From Uranotaenia lowii (taxonomy: Eukaryota; Arthropoda; Insecta; Diptera; Culicidae), in assembly GCF_029784155.1 (NCBI RefSeq), contig NC_073692.1, forward strand, positions 333,393,920-333,457,919: a stretch of DNA of 64,000 bases, written 5' to 3'. Shown in pieces: positions 36,267 through 46,726 of this stretch. The position numbers and the translations under genes are program-made. Each line of letters begins with the position of its first letter. The stretch's first letter is position 1. Below the pieces are notes generated by a model. That model ran no database searches. It was not told where the DNA came from and saw nothing but the letters and a program-made list of their open reading frames with translations.

Positions 36267-36631
36267 CTAACCCGGCGTTCTTTGCTACTCCTTCCACGAA
36301 AAAAAAATTTTTTTTTTTGAAACTAAATTTCTTTTAAATAAAATTTCAATATTATTCAATAGCGAACTATTTTTATGGCACTTGAAATGCTAGGTTGTCT
36401 TGAGTCTAAACGTAACTTGAAGGTTGAAACAGACACCCTTTAGAAAAAAAAATTAGAGGGATCTTCGGAACAATAAATAACTTCTTAAAATTAAAAAATG
36501 CCCTTATTAAAAGTGGGAGGAGTTTTTCAATACAGACAAATTTGCACATGATCAAAAAATGTGCCATGGCTTTTTTGAAAACACTAGGAAATTGAGTTGT
36601 TAATAATATGTAGGTTACATTTATTGAATAC
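36267..36631 (-). mobile_element. Helitron 3' end fragment, copy A
   Basis: On the minus strand the fragment ends GGAGTAGCAAAGAACGCCGG followed by GTTAGCCAG. It aligns with the 3' hairpin of the complete Helitron (GGTGTAGCAAAGCACACCGG, GTCAGCTAG), with the terminal CTAG changed. The body is similar to the next copy (AATAGCGAACTATTTTT, GTCTTGAGTCTAAAC, TGATCAAAAAATGTGCCA), so the two are head-to-tail duplicates. Confidence 0.6.
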
Positions 36632-37011
36632 TCGATGGCCCGGTGTGACTTGCTACACCTTTGATGGAAAAATTTAAGTTTCTTAAAATTTGTTAAAGTT
36701 TGTTAAAGTTATCAGAATCAAAATAAACTTCCTTTTAAATTTCAACATTATTCAAAAGCGAACTAATTTTCATGACATCTGAGCTTCTAAATTGTCTTAA
36801 GTCTCAACAAAACTTGAATGTTTATAGGTTGAAGAAGCCACCGTTTAAAAAAAAAATAGGTGTTTTCTTCAGTACAATAAATGAACATTTTTAAATTTAA
36901 AAAATCGCCCCTCTTGATGCGGGAGCAGTCAAACTGGCAAATTTGCTCATAATCAAAAAGTGTGCCAAACTTTATGAAAACACTATGACATTGATTTAGT
37001 TAATGATATGG
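36632..37011 (-). mobile_element. Helitron 3' end fragment, copy B
   Basis: The minus strand ends GGTGTAGCAAGTCACACCGG, GCCATCGAG, again the Helitron 3' hairpin with a decayed CTAG. The hairpin stem GGTGT/ACACC is intact. The body parallels copy A over about 350 bp. The 5' ends of both copies are missing. Confidence 0.6.
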
Positions 37012-38582
37012 ATGTTACATACCTTGAGTGAAATAAGAATAGTACCACTTTGTGTTTTGCTTGTTTGAATATGAATGATTGAAAATCAACAAAATTAGCT
37101 GCTACAATTTGTTTTGAATTGTTTATCCGATAAATCAAGCATAAGTTTACTATTTTTGAACGTTGCAATTGGCGTTGAGGACCAAAATATGAAAAAAGAT
37201 CTAGAAGAAGATCTAGAAATTCACTGTGTAAAAGAGAATAATAATGTTTCTACAAATTAATTGAATAGATAACTGCATTTTAAGGAGTTTTCTAGAATTT
37301 CAAAGGTTTTCAAAGGTTTTGAAAGGGGAGATGCTCCTCTAGCGTTTGGGAATTTGATGTTTGAGCTATAATTCTTTATCAAACTGCTTGATTTTTTCAT
37401 AACCAATCATAAGGATGATTCGAAATGACGAAACAAAGATTTGAGGCTGAATTTGAAATCAAAAAATTAGAATTTCATCAAGGTCAGTAAAAGTTAATTT
37501 CTTGGACCGAGAATCAGAATAATTTTATACTTTCCGATGGAGCTTGATGGAACTGACGACAAGAAGTATTATTGGTATGATTTGAAATTTAATCGATAGT
37601 TGAGATGAGCAGGAATTTCTGTGGTGGTATATTCTTGGCTGGTGATTTTTTTTTTGCAAATCCGGAAAAGCTCTCTTAAGCGTGAACTCCAACAAAACTG
37701 TGTTGGAAAACTACCAAGAAATGATGAATATGGGCTTAAATAAACCTGGAAAATCAATATTGAGACATAATTTGGTTTTAACTGCAAGATAGTGCTGCCA
37801 GCTATGAATTGAAAGTGGAAAAGTGAGGCTTACTAAAAAAAATCCAAGTTTTTGAATTCCATCCTGTTTTTCTGATTCAAAATAAACCCAGAATGTTTGT
37901 TTCATCATTTCACGTCATTTTATTGAAGAAAGTAAGTAGTTTGATGAATCAGCTCAAAAATCAAATGCCTTAGTTCTAGAAGAGCATCCCTTAAAACCCC
38001 CTCTTAAAACCTTTGAATTCCTTTGGAATTCCAGGAAACTCCTTAAAACGCAGTTATCTTTTCAAATAATTTGTAGAATAATTTGTATTATTCACTTTTA
38101 CATAGTCAAATTTTAGATATAATCTTGTTTTTGTTGAAAAACACAAATGGTACTATTTTTACTTTGCACCCTTTTTTCCATATTTTTGGTCCTCAACGCC
38201 AATTTCAAAGTCAAAAAAAAGTAAACTTATGGTTGATTCATCCGTCTAACAATTCAAAACAAATTGTAGAAGAAAATTTTGGTGATTTTCAATCAATCAT
38301 ATTTTAACAGGCAAAACACATAGTGGTAAGGCTATGATCATTTAGTATCCGGGCAGTTACAAACGTGTGTATTTTAAAAATTATTCATTTGATCGAAAAA
38401 CTTTCTATGGAGGAAATAAAGGTGTTAATATGAAATTTAATATAAAAATATAAAAAAATATTTATCAATGATTTCAAAGAAATACTCTAACTTTTTCATA
38501 AAATCTCTTTTTTATCTTTGCACACTTTTTTCAGTCATGTATTGATTTATTTTTTTACCACAGAAGCAAAACCTTTGCAAAA

Positions 38583-38727
38583 TCATGATATCTTACACAA
38601 ACTCACCTGGAAATAGCAATTAGAATCTTGTTGGAACCTTTTTATGAGTAGGCATTTCGAAGAATTTGATTTCTTAAATCCGGTTTTAACATAAATTTTG
38701 TTGTCCATCAGAACACATCTGTCATAT
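38583..38727 (-). pseudogene. Tc1-like transposase remnant, catalytic block
   Basis: The minus-strand frame reads RYDRCVLMDNKIYVKTGFKK. Tc1/mariner-type transposases commonly have C(I/V)LMDDETYVK..FK at the first Asp of the DDE/D triad. Here the Asp is kept and the second acidic residue is Asn. The frame continues about 35 residues and then stops. The N-terminal part is expected on the far side of the CR1-like element (minus strand, about 40705-41160), where a decayed frame and stops are seen. Family assignment rests on this one motif plus the TA-flanked ends. Confidence 0.6.
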
Positions 38728-40038
38728 CGCGTAAAAACCATGAGGTACGCGTGGTGGAACTCCGATCTTACTCGACTTCGCAATCAACTACGAAAGGCTC
38801 GAAAATTTTTCAACAGAAATCGTTCTGAAGATCGAAGATGCCGTTTGAGATCCTTAGAGAACGAATTTAAAGATTTAAATGATCTGCTCTATCGTCGACA
38901 TGTTTCTCAACTTCAACAAAATTTTAAACGCGATCCCTCATCTTTCTGGAAATATTTTAAAAATAGAAAACGAAACGCATCAATTCCCGTTGATTTGACA
39001 TTTAATGGTGCCATTGCTTCCAACCCGACGGATTCGGCAAATATGTTTGCAGACTTTTTCCAGAGTGTTTATTGTTCAGCTGGTACTGACACAGACAACA
39101 ACTACCTCGCCTCTTTACAATCCAACGATATCAACTTGACTGTACCGTACTTCACTGTTCAGGAAATCTACGAGAAGTTGTCCGCAGTTGACCCAACGAA
39201 GGGTGCTGGTCCAGATAACATACCTCCCGCATTTTTTAAACTATGTGTAGCACCTTTAGCTGCCCCGATTTGCAGAGTTCTAAATCGTTCAATTACAGAA
39301 AGATCGTTCCCTAGAGCTTGGAAAATTGCCGCTATCTCTCCAATACATAAATTGGAAAATGTTCACAGCGTGGAAAACTATCGTCCTATTTCGATTTTGA
39401 ACTCCATCTCGAAGATTTTTGAAGTCTTGATGCACGAACGGATATATGCTGCTGTTAAATCTTTGATCTGCGAGGCTCAACATGGTTTTGTGAAACAAAG
39501 GTCGACCGTTACCAACCTGATGTGCTACGTAAGCTCATTGAGTGACTGTATGGAGAAAGGTTGTCAAGTCAATTCTATCTACATTGATTTTGCGAAAGCA
39601 TTCGACCGCGTTCCGCATAAAATACTAATTGAAAAGCTGGATCGTATAGGTTTCCCTGATTGGGCACTTGACTGGATTGCGTCGTACCTCAACGACCGTC
39701 ATGCTTTCACGAAAGTCAACAGCTCACGTTCGAGAACATTTGCCATACCATCAGGTGTACCTCAAGGAAGCCATCTCGGGCCTCTTCTCTTCATAATCTT
39801 CGTTAACGATCTCTGTGCAACTCTTCAATCCGATACGCTAATGTATGCCGACGATCTGAAGCTTTTTCGAAAGATTGTAAGCACTGTAGACTGTCTCGCC
39901 CTTAAAGCTGACATTGTCTCGTTAGAAAACTGGTGCCGAATGAACGGAATGGAGGCCAATGCTAAAAAGTGTAAGATCATCAACTTTATCCGTTCCCGAA
40001 ACATGATCAGATTTGACTACCAACTATCATATTCTTGA
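38728..40038 (+). pseudogene. Reverse transcriptase of CR1/L2-like element, main frame
   Basis: This copies element RNA to DNA at the target site. Visible in order: the linker WWNSDL, then DPTKGAGPDNIPPAFFK (finger region), NYRPISILNSISKIFE, the palm motif A with YIDFAKAFDRVPH (39580 on; the catalytic Asp is kept), motif B' SGVPQGSHLGPLLF (39751 on) and motif C MYADDLKLF (39841 on). All three catalytic Asp are present. The open frame technically begins at 38698, but its first residues are antisense transposase, so no native start is present. The frame is lost at about 40025 by a frameshift and stops at 40038. The palm looks intact, but the protein is not. Confidence 0.85.
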
Positions 40039-40601
40039 CCTGGGAGTGAAAATTGATTACAGACTTACTTTCTCCGAACACATCACCTCTGCAAAAGGAT
40101 TTGCTGCACTTGGGTTTTTGTGCCGGAACACCGAAGGTTTCGACGAACGTATACGCACTGAAAGCCATTTATTGTTCGTCAGTTCGTAGCATACTGGAGT
40201 ATGCCGTCCAGGTGTGGGCTCCTACTCAGATTACACAATGCAACCGCTTAGAACGGGTTCAACGTAGCTTCGTCAGATACGCTCTACGGCGTCTCCCGTG
40301 GAACGAACCGCTCCGACTTCCACCGTATGAGCAGAGATGTGCCCTGATATCCCTAACCACACTTGAAAAGCGTCGTATCGAATTGCAGCAAGTTTTCATT
40401 TTTAATACCTTGACTCACCGCGTCGACTCCCCGTACATACTTCAACATGTCAATATCTACGTTCCTACAAGGTCACTTCGACAACGCCAGTTTCTTTGGA
40501 TACCCTATCATCGTACCGCATATGGCAGAAATCATCCTATTGACAAGTGTTGTGAACGTTTTAACTCAGTGTGTCACTTGTTTGATTTTAATATGTGTTA
40601 A
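40027..40601 (+). pseudogene. C-terminal part of the same reverse transcriptase, frameshifted
   Basis: From 40031 another frame continues with ILDLGVKIDYRLTFSEH and ALGFLCRNTEGF. At about 40150 a second frameshift moves to the frame that reads VYALKAIYCSSVRSILEYAV, RLERVQRSFVRYALRRLPW and LTTLEKRRIELQQVFIFNTL, ending at a stop at 40599-40601. These are the thumb and C-terminal landmarks of CR1/L2-like ORF2. The two frameshifts show the copy is inactive, but the few lesions suggest a younger insertion than the relic at 27840-29556. Confidence 0.8.
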
Positions 40602-40677
40602 TGTAGGTTTAAATTAGCACTTAGCAGAATTTCTTAGATTTAAGCTATTAGTCTGGACGGTAATTCAACCAAAGACG

Positions 40678-40700
40678 ATAATAATAAATAAATAAATAAA
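40678..40700 (+). repeat. TAA/TAAA tail of the CR1/L2-like element
   Basis: ATAATAATAAATAAATAAAT marks the 3' end of the retrotransposon. The next bases (CCGGATGCACAG) belong to the interrupted transposase. Confidence 0.85.
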
Positions 40701-41256
40701 CCGGATGCACAGATCGCGATCTTTGGAACAGATCATTATTAGTAATTTACTTGGTGTCTACTAGTCAGGCAACACTTTTTGCCTGCCGGAAATGGATTTT
40801 TTGCATTATTTAAGGAGTCTGCATTCAGTTATCCCCAATAACCATAGACTTTTTACCATATTTAAGATCAAGGGTTGCACTCCGATGGTTGGTTTGAACT
40901 TCGTGTGGATCCTAGAGTGGGTCCTTATACTTATTAACCATTTGGTTCGAAAAAAAATCAGAAAAAACCAACAAATCATGAGCTTTCAAGTCAACAATGA
41001 ACAATTTTCGAGGCGTAAAATGCGTAGAAGGAGCAAATTTGTGCAAAACTATTTTGACCATGTCTTTTTTCATCGTAAATATCTCAAACACACGTTAACT
41101 TTAAAATCTATCAAAAATAGGCAAGATAGTCCTTTTCATAATCAACACAAAGCTACTAAAGTTTTGCATATCCGAGCTCTATTAACGTAACTATCAACGA
41201 AATAAAGTGTCCGGATACTAAATGATCATAGCCTTACTATTCTTATTTCGCTCACT

Positions 41257-41761
41257 GTATTATTGAATATGAGAGTCTTCATTCGTGAAAATGGGAAGCG
41301 TCTGTCAATACTATATCCACAGCTATATCATCAAATTATGTTAAAACTTATTGGTCAGATCAATGATTCATCTCATTATGCCAAAACGTTTACGTTTATC
41401 ACTTTCAAACAAAAGTTCTTTGAGCATTGTTAAAATTTAAACAATTCTAGTTTATTTGAAACCAGAACCAGGTTTGAAAGTATTATAGATAGCATTGTCG
41501 GTCTTAAAACGGCTGCAAACCAAATTTCAAGTTGATCGGTTCAGTAGTTTTCAGAAATGATTTGAATGATGTCATATTTTTATTGATTTTGTATGAGAGC
41601 CCCCCTCCTTTAAGTTGGAGCGGTTTGAAAGTATTTTAGAAACCATCTCCGACCCCAAAACTCTTACATACCTTATTTAAAATTTATTGGTTCAGTAATT
41701 TTCGAGTCTTTAGGAAACAGACAGACATAAAAACATTCATTTTTATAAATATAGAGGATAG
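41257..41761 (-). mobile_element. Helitron-type remnant, copy 1 of 3
   Basis: Read on the minus strand it begins TCCTCTATATTTATAAAAAT, then GAATGTTTTTATGTCTGTCT and a TTACTGAACCAAT segment, parallel to the 5' end of the complete Helitron. It then has two diverged tandem units (GGTTTGAAAGTATT... in plus sense). The 3' hairpin is not found, so the copy is degenerate or truncated. Confidence 0.55.
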
Positions 41762-42443
41762 ATGAGTGTCCTCATTATTTGGATGGAAAAAGTCTTTAAA
41801 TACAACGTATCATTTTGTCAGATCAAAACCTGTTGTCATATCAATAAATCATCTCATCGTATTAAAACGTTTAAGCTTATTAATTTTTCACAAATTTGTT
41901 TGAAAACTGTTCGAATTTAATCATATTTTTAAAATTTTGTAAAAGATCCCCCTTTACTACCCCGTTAATTGCATAGAAATCTTAAAAAAATAATAATTTT
42001 ATTATGTTCCAAATTTGATAAAAATCGTATGAAATTTGTTCGAGTTCTGATAGTTTTTACAAAGAATATAAGATATACTCCCCTCCAGCCCCCACCCGCC
42101 CCTTTCCAACAAAAATATTTGTAAATTCAATTATTGATCCAAATACATCAAAACCTTTCCACCACCATACTAAACCATTTAAATAAGTCAAAATTCGTTT
42201 GTGTGGGAAATTTGATGAAAATTACTAACAAATAGTATGTATTGTGTCATATTTATGGTAAATTTTGTATGGAAGCCCTTCCTCCCTTAAGTCGGAGGGG
42301 TTTGTAATTATTACAGAAACCATCTCTGGTCCCAAAGACTCTCAGAAGCCAACTTTGACGATGATTGGTTCAGTAATTTTTTCGAGTCTATAAGGGAACT
42401 GGCAGACAGACAGACAAACATTCATTTTTATGTATAGAGAGAA
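41762..42443 (-). mobile_element. Helitron-type remnant, copy 2 of 3
   Basis: The minus-strand start is TCTCTATACATAAAAATGAA, then TGTTTGTCTGTCTGTCTGCC, i.e. the short tetranucleotide tract expected at that place. The part near 41761-41910 resembles 41320-41430 and 43240-43350 (AAATCATCTCAT, TTAAAACGTTTA), so the three remnants are serial copies of one family. Confidence 0.55.
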
Positions 42444-42809
42444 AAAATGGGAGTCTTCCCCAGCAACCAAAAGTGTCATAAAACAGGTACCAAAACGCTT
42501 ACTCAGCCCCATCATTGATATGAAGTACGTTCTATGCAGCTCAAAATTTAAGTTCTTATTGATACTTTCAAGTTCCAAAACTAGTCTTAATGATCTTCTA
42601 TTCAGCTTTCAGCGGCCTCTTAATTCAGCTTCCAAAAAATCGCAAAATGAGCAAAAAAAAATCTCATTCTATCTCAACTGAACAGTTGGCTTCGGTTAAT
42701 ATCATACCTTCTCTTGATTATTTACTGTTCTGCAATTGCTTCTTTCCTACATACATCGCATCAGAATGGTCACTCGGTTACTAAATTACTAATCGAAAAA
42801 AAAATTACC

Positions 42810-42875
42810 GGTTTGGGGATCGAACTCCGACTTTCGTGGTGAGAATCGAACACGCTTCCACAAGACCACGCCTAG
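42810..42875 (-). other. tRNA-like sequence
   Basis: On the minus strand, TGGTCTTGTGG (42868-42858) resembles box A and TCGGAGTTCGATCCCC (42830-42815) resembles box B with T arm. A second GTTCGATTCTC word lies between them. No full cloverleaf is apparent. A tRNA-derived SINE head or tRNA relic is likely. Confidence 0.45.
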
Positions 42876-42973
42876 ATGTTGTTCTAACTGAAACTAAAAC
42901 TCGAAGAGGTGATTTGATTGTGAAAGCACGTCAATGCATTTTTGTGCCCTTAATGTGACTTAAGTCCCGTTTA

Positions 42974-43139
42974 ACGTACGTAAAGATCACTATTGCAACT
43001 TTCAAGCTCTATAATGAGTACATAAAGTTCACTAATGGGAATTGGGCAAAAAAGGGCACATACAACGTACATATTAATCACTTTTGCAACTTTAAAGTTC
43101 ATTAATGAGTACATCAAGTTCACGAAAGGGAATTGGGCT
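42974..43139 (+). repeat. Two-unit tandem repeat, about 92 and 74 bp
   Basis: AACGTACGTAAAGATCACTA... and AACGTACATATTAATCACTT... share TTGCAACTTT, AATGAGTACAT(A/C)AAGTTCAC and GGGAATTGGGC. The second unit is followed by unrelated sequence. Confidence 0.75.
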
Positions 43140-43239
43140 GTTGATTCTCTTTGTCAACCAATATGTAACTTTAAATGCCTTTATTCAGGTTAATATGTGA
43201 CTTTTGGTTGCTTGGGTTCATTCATTAACACGCTTTAGT

Positions 43240-43763
43240 CTAAATCATTTTATTTTGTGAAAACTTTTTAGTCAGTTCAATAAATCATCCCATTATGTCA
43301 AAATGCTTACGTTAATCCATTTTTAACAAAAATCTTTAGAAAACTTTGTTCCATTTTTTTTAAATTTTGTATGGGAGCCTTTTTTGGATTTGGAGGGGTT
43401 TAAAATTATTATAGAAATCATTCTCGGTAATTAAAACGGCTACACGCCAAATTTCACGTGGATCGCTTCAATAGTTTCCGAAAACTGTTCAAGTTTTGTT
43501 ATATGTTCATAAATTTTATTTAGAGACCCCCCCCCCCCCTCCCCTTCTATTTAGAGAGGTATGAAATTTTCATAGAACCATTTCCGGTCTTGAAAACGGC
43601 TCCATACAATATTTTACGTTGATCGATTCTTTTGTTTATGTCGGAGCAGTTTGAAAGTATTTTAGAAACCATCTCCGACTCCAAACACTTTTTAACATCG
43701 TTGTTTTCGAGTCTATAGGGAATGAACAGAAAAACATTCACTTTTATACGTATAGATAGATAC
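43240..43763 (-). mobile_element. Helitron-type remnant, copy 3 of 3
   Basis: The minus strand starts TATCTATCTATACGTATAAA with AGTGAATGTTTTTCTGTTC, then two diverged tandem units, each with a pyrimidine-rich stretch (plus strand C14 at about 43527) and GGT(A/T)TGAAA. There is no 3' hairpin. Same family and orientation as the two preceding copies. Confidence 0.5.
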
Positions 43764-45248
43764 AAAAAGGCTAGGAGCAAACTTTTAAGTTTATATTATA
43801 GATATTGGAGTTTTATTAGAGCATTCGTAAGTCTTTCTAAACATGAATATTTAGTAAAAACTTTATTAGCATCTTCATTTTCATTCGCTACCTGAAAACA
43901 AACAGTTGAATCAAGAATCCAAGCATTTCTCTTGACTATAATAAAACAGCTATAAAACGAACTGCACAGAATGAAACAATCATAAAACCATAATAAACTT
44001 TCTTATGCTAGTAGGTTTGATCTGTGTTACTTGGGTAGAATGATTTTGAAATTCATTGAGCTTTGGTTATTCGAAGTTTAATTATATGTTAAGGATCTTG
44101 TTCACAAACTCCAGCTGATTCCAAGAGCACATTTTATCGAATCACTTTTCGCTGATGATATCCAATTACTCCTCACAATCTCGTCAGCCTCCAAATTCAT
44201 AAGATTTGTGTCGTTCACCTTTTCACGTATGATCTTACAACGAGATCCAATCACCTTCTTCAAATTGATTTGTGCCGTGATCTTCCCAAGGGGTCAAAGA
44301 ACTGCAAACATCCATGAATATTGAAACGAATTTTGAGGCCGACCGCGCGCCCGAAAGCTTCCCGGAAAAGATGATGAACCGGATCGTTTCCGGCACATCA
44401 ACAATAACAAACAACCGAGACCGACCCGAGCAGAACAGCGATGGCGGCCCGCAGATAAAAGCTTCGTCCGACCGTATCAAGCAACGTTATCTAACAGAAA
44501 GCTGCTGCTGGGGTACGAAATTCTGTTGCAGGATGTTCTCGGGATTTTCCTCTTAGAATTTTCCTTTTGGGCGCGCCGTGCTTGTTATTATTGCCGGGTC
44601 CAGGAAGTGTGCAAATATAACAACGTTTACTTTCTCTCGGGAAACGGGGGTTGAAAGCGGACCCGAGAAATATTTTCCCACTCACATTTCAGCCATTAAC
44701 GGAAACCGTGGTCGGGTTTCAGAATGAAGTGTGATGTGTGCGAAGCGTTGTGAATAATTTTGTATCAATATTGTTAAAGGATGACGACCGGTTTTGAAAT
44801 TTTGATTTAAGTAGTGTTGACAACACCTCTTTAAAGTGGTGTATATAAGATGCCATCATTGATGTCTAAATGTTTATATCATCAAATCAAAGCATCTATA
44901 TTAAAAATTTCAACTACAGAGTAAGGCTGAATCTAAATTCTGTCTGGAATATACAGTGAAGCATTTTTTTTAAATCTATTTAAAACTGATTGGTTTCCTC
45001 AAAGTTTGTTCATATATTTGTTTGATAAAAAAAATTGAAAAAAAAACATAATTTTAAGACACACATCTTCATCTGCGTACTAGCATTATTTCAAGCATAA
45101 GCGCAAATATAAAAAATATTTCACTACAACCAGTATTAAATCTTGAGTCAGGCTCTCAAATCCAGGTGCTAGCAATTAAGTTTTAGAGAAATTGCAAATT
45201 CACAAAAACTAAAAAATAGAGAAATACAAAGAGAAAAATTAATTTTTC
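43764..45248. other. No supported gene; GC-richer island near 44290-44720
   Basis: 44290-44720 is distinctly richer in G and C and non-repetitive. Overlapping frames are open on both strands (44314-44556 plus, 44235-44480 and 44491-44685 minus), as expected from composition alone. None shows a domain. It may be conserved host sequence such as a regulatory region or untranslated exon. Confidence 0.35.
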
Positions 45249-45252
45249 TTAA

Positions 45253-45975
45253 GAGGGCAGTAGGGTCTAACACTTTCAAAAAATCGATTTTTTTATTTTT
45301 TTATTTTCTTATAGTAAAACATTTCAAGAATGTTGTGTCAAATTTTCAAGTCAATCGAAGCAAAACTGTAGAAGTTATAGGCCTTTATCTCCTGTTATCT
45401 AATACTGCAAGAAAGCAAGAGCAGAAACTTCAAACGCGTTTTTCTCGAAAACACATTTTTAAAGTCCGTGGACATCGTCATTTGAAAACTACTACACCTA
45501 AACCTATTCTTTTCAAATTTGGAACATATTTTCTACATATAAAATACCAGACCCCAACGTTTTTCTTTTTTTTTTACTTTGGGGAGATTTTACAGGTAAA
45601 AAATGGCGGATTTTTTCGTGAAAAATCGTAGTTTTTACTTTAAACAGCCACATAAATTTCATAATTTTTTTTAAGTTAAATAAAAACGTTGGGGTCCAGA
45701 AAAACATCTATTAAAAATATTTTGCTCTGATTTTTTGACTTCAGATGATTCTGTGCTGAGATACAGTATCCACCGAAAATCCTGTTTTCTAAAAGGCATC
45801 CTCAAAAGTGCTCCGTCAGCGGCGCATTTTTCAATATTTTTCTACGAAAAAAATTACTAAATGTTCTTTCAACAATGCTTTATATAATGAAAAAAAAATT
45901 GAATACATTTGTTTGAACGATAGCTCTGAAAAATAATCGTGAAAATTGTGTTTTTTTATACCCGTTCGACCCTTA
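45253..45975. mobile_element. TTAA-type non-autonomous element, copy 2
   Basis: Colinear with 27113-27835 over about 720 bp at roughly 90% identity by eye. The left TTAA (45249-45252) and GTAGGGTCTAAC are kept. The right end is decayed (CCCGTTCGACCCTTATTATA), so its TTAA is lost. The minus-strand frame of about 65-72 codons present in both copies has indels and frame differences and is not taken as coding. Confidence 0.75.
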
Positions 45976-46558
45976 TTATACGCTAATATTTTTTTCGTTT
46001 ATGAACAAAGATTGTCTGAACTTTTTACAATTTGATGGTTTACTTGTAATTTGCCAAAAAAATTAAAATTTCTCAAAAGATCAATGTAGTTTAACTTTTC
46101 TAAAATTCCTAACGCAAGAAATCTCCAAAATTTCTTCTCGCTCCAACAGATTTTTCAAACATATTCAATGTCAAAATGCAATCATACGTCCACCCGACAG
46201 CCAATTATTTCCACACTAATGTGTACCACAGTACATCAGGGATGACAATGTGCAATGTCTTATCAAATCACAACAAAAAACCCGTGTGGAACAAATAGGT
46301 AACACTGGTAAAATTAACAGGAAAAAATATAGTAGAACATCGGAAGAAGACGTTGTTTTGTTTCCCTTCATTCATTATGGGTAGAAACTCCCACGAATGT
46401 TGGATTGAATGAAACAGCAACAGCAACACCTATTCCAAGGAATGAAACACTTGTCTGCCTCAATGTGTTTACTCAAATCAGCACAAATGACAGCGTTTGT
46501 AGAATTAATTTCACTAATGAGGTGGCATAATTGGAAATAATTGGACCAAACCGTTTTG
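45976..46558. other. No recognisable feature
   Basis: AT-rich at first, then more even in composition from about 46180. No gene or repeat is supported. Confidence 0.35.
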
Positions 46559-46726
46559 ATGCTGCTGCTCCTGCTGATGATTCACGTGAACGTTACCTTT
46601 TCCTATCAATTTCCATGTAGGTGTGCAATGGAACCCACGATTTGTAGAATTGATAGAATTTCGTTTCTAGGGAAAGAGTTTCTGGAAAGAGAGTCTCTTT
46701 TGTTTACTCTTTGTGACGAAGTTTAA
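46559..46726 (+). CDS. Weak candidate: 55-residue secreted-type peptide or signal exon
   Basis: ATG at 46559 starts a peptide with a leucine-rich hydrophobic N-terminus (MLLLLLMIHVNV) that resembles a signal peptide. An NVT sequon and three clustered Cys (PCRC, TIC) follow. The frame ends at TAA (46724-46726). It could be a short secreted peptide or a first coding exon. No promoter, partner exon or homologous copy supports it, and a run of CTG codons can give this look by chance. Confidence 0.2.
   Translation: MLLLLLMIHVNVTFSYQFPCRCAMEPTICRIDRISFLGKEFLERESLLFTLCDEV

Larger units (their letters stand above)
38728..40700 (+). mobile_element. 5'-truncated CR1/L2-like non-LTR retrotransposon
   Basis: The insertion starts just before the endonuclease-RT linker (WWNSDLTRLRNQLRKA), so the apurinic-type endonuclease domain is missing, as in typical 5' truncation. 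It ends in a TAA/TAAA-repeat tail (40678-40700). It lies in the transposase gene of the Tc1-like element. Similar transposase residues on either side hint at a short target duplication, but I cannot align it cleanly. Assignment to the CR1/L2 group rather than jockey is based on the YADDLKLF motif and the repeat tail instead of poly(A). Confidence 0.8.
38329..41234 (-). mobile_element. Tc1-like DNA transposon, interrupted
   Basis: Perfect 24-base inverted ends beginning AGGCTATGATCATTTAGTAT lie at 38329-38352 and 41211-41234, each bordered by TA (38327-38328 and 41235-41236). The empty site in the opposite foldback arm has a single TA there, which confirms TA duplication. Transposase remnants lie on the minus strand on both sides of a CR1-like insertion. 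The best is CVLMDNKIYVK near 38690-38720, matching the MDDETYVK-type first catalytic block of Tc1/mariner transposases. Without the CR1 insertion it would be about 0.9 kb. Confidence 0.8.
37012..41256. mobile_element. Foldback element split by a Tc1-like transposon
   Basis: The arm from about 37012 to 37460 is the inverted copy of about 37870-38328 continued at 41237-41256. Shared words include TGAGTGAAATAAGAATAGTA, GTTTTGAATTGTTTATCCGA with its partner, ATTGGCGTTGAGGACCAAAA, and AACTGCATTTTAAGGAGTTT. The right arm is interrupted by the transposon at 38329-41234. The left arm keeps the uninterrupted order (GAATAGTACCACTTTGTG at about 37034), which is an empty site. Homologous frames in both arms (36983-37168 minus, 38083-38307 plus) share NNSKQIV..NF.DFQS and may be traces of old coding sequence, but I do not recognise them. 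Confidence 0.7.

Noticed and set aside
39289..39498. Minus-strand 69-codon frame
   Set aside because: It is the antisense shadow of the reverse transcriptase palm.
44235..44685. Overlapping frames of 64-81 codons in a GC-richer island
   Set aside because: Same reason: both strands are open, no domain is recognised and no splice structure is convincing.
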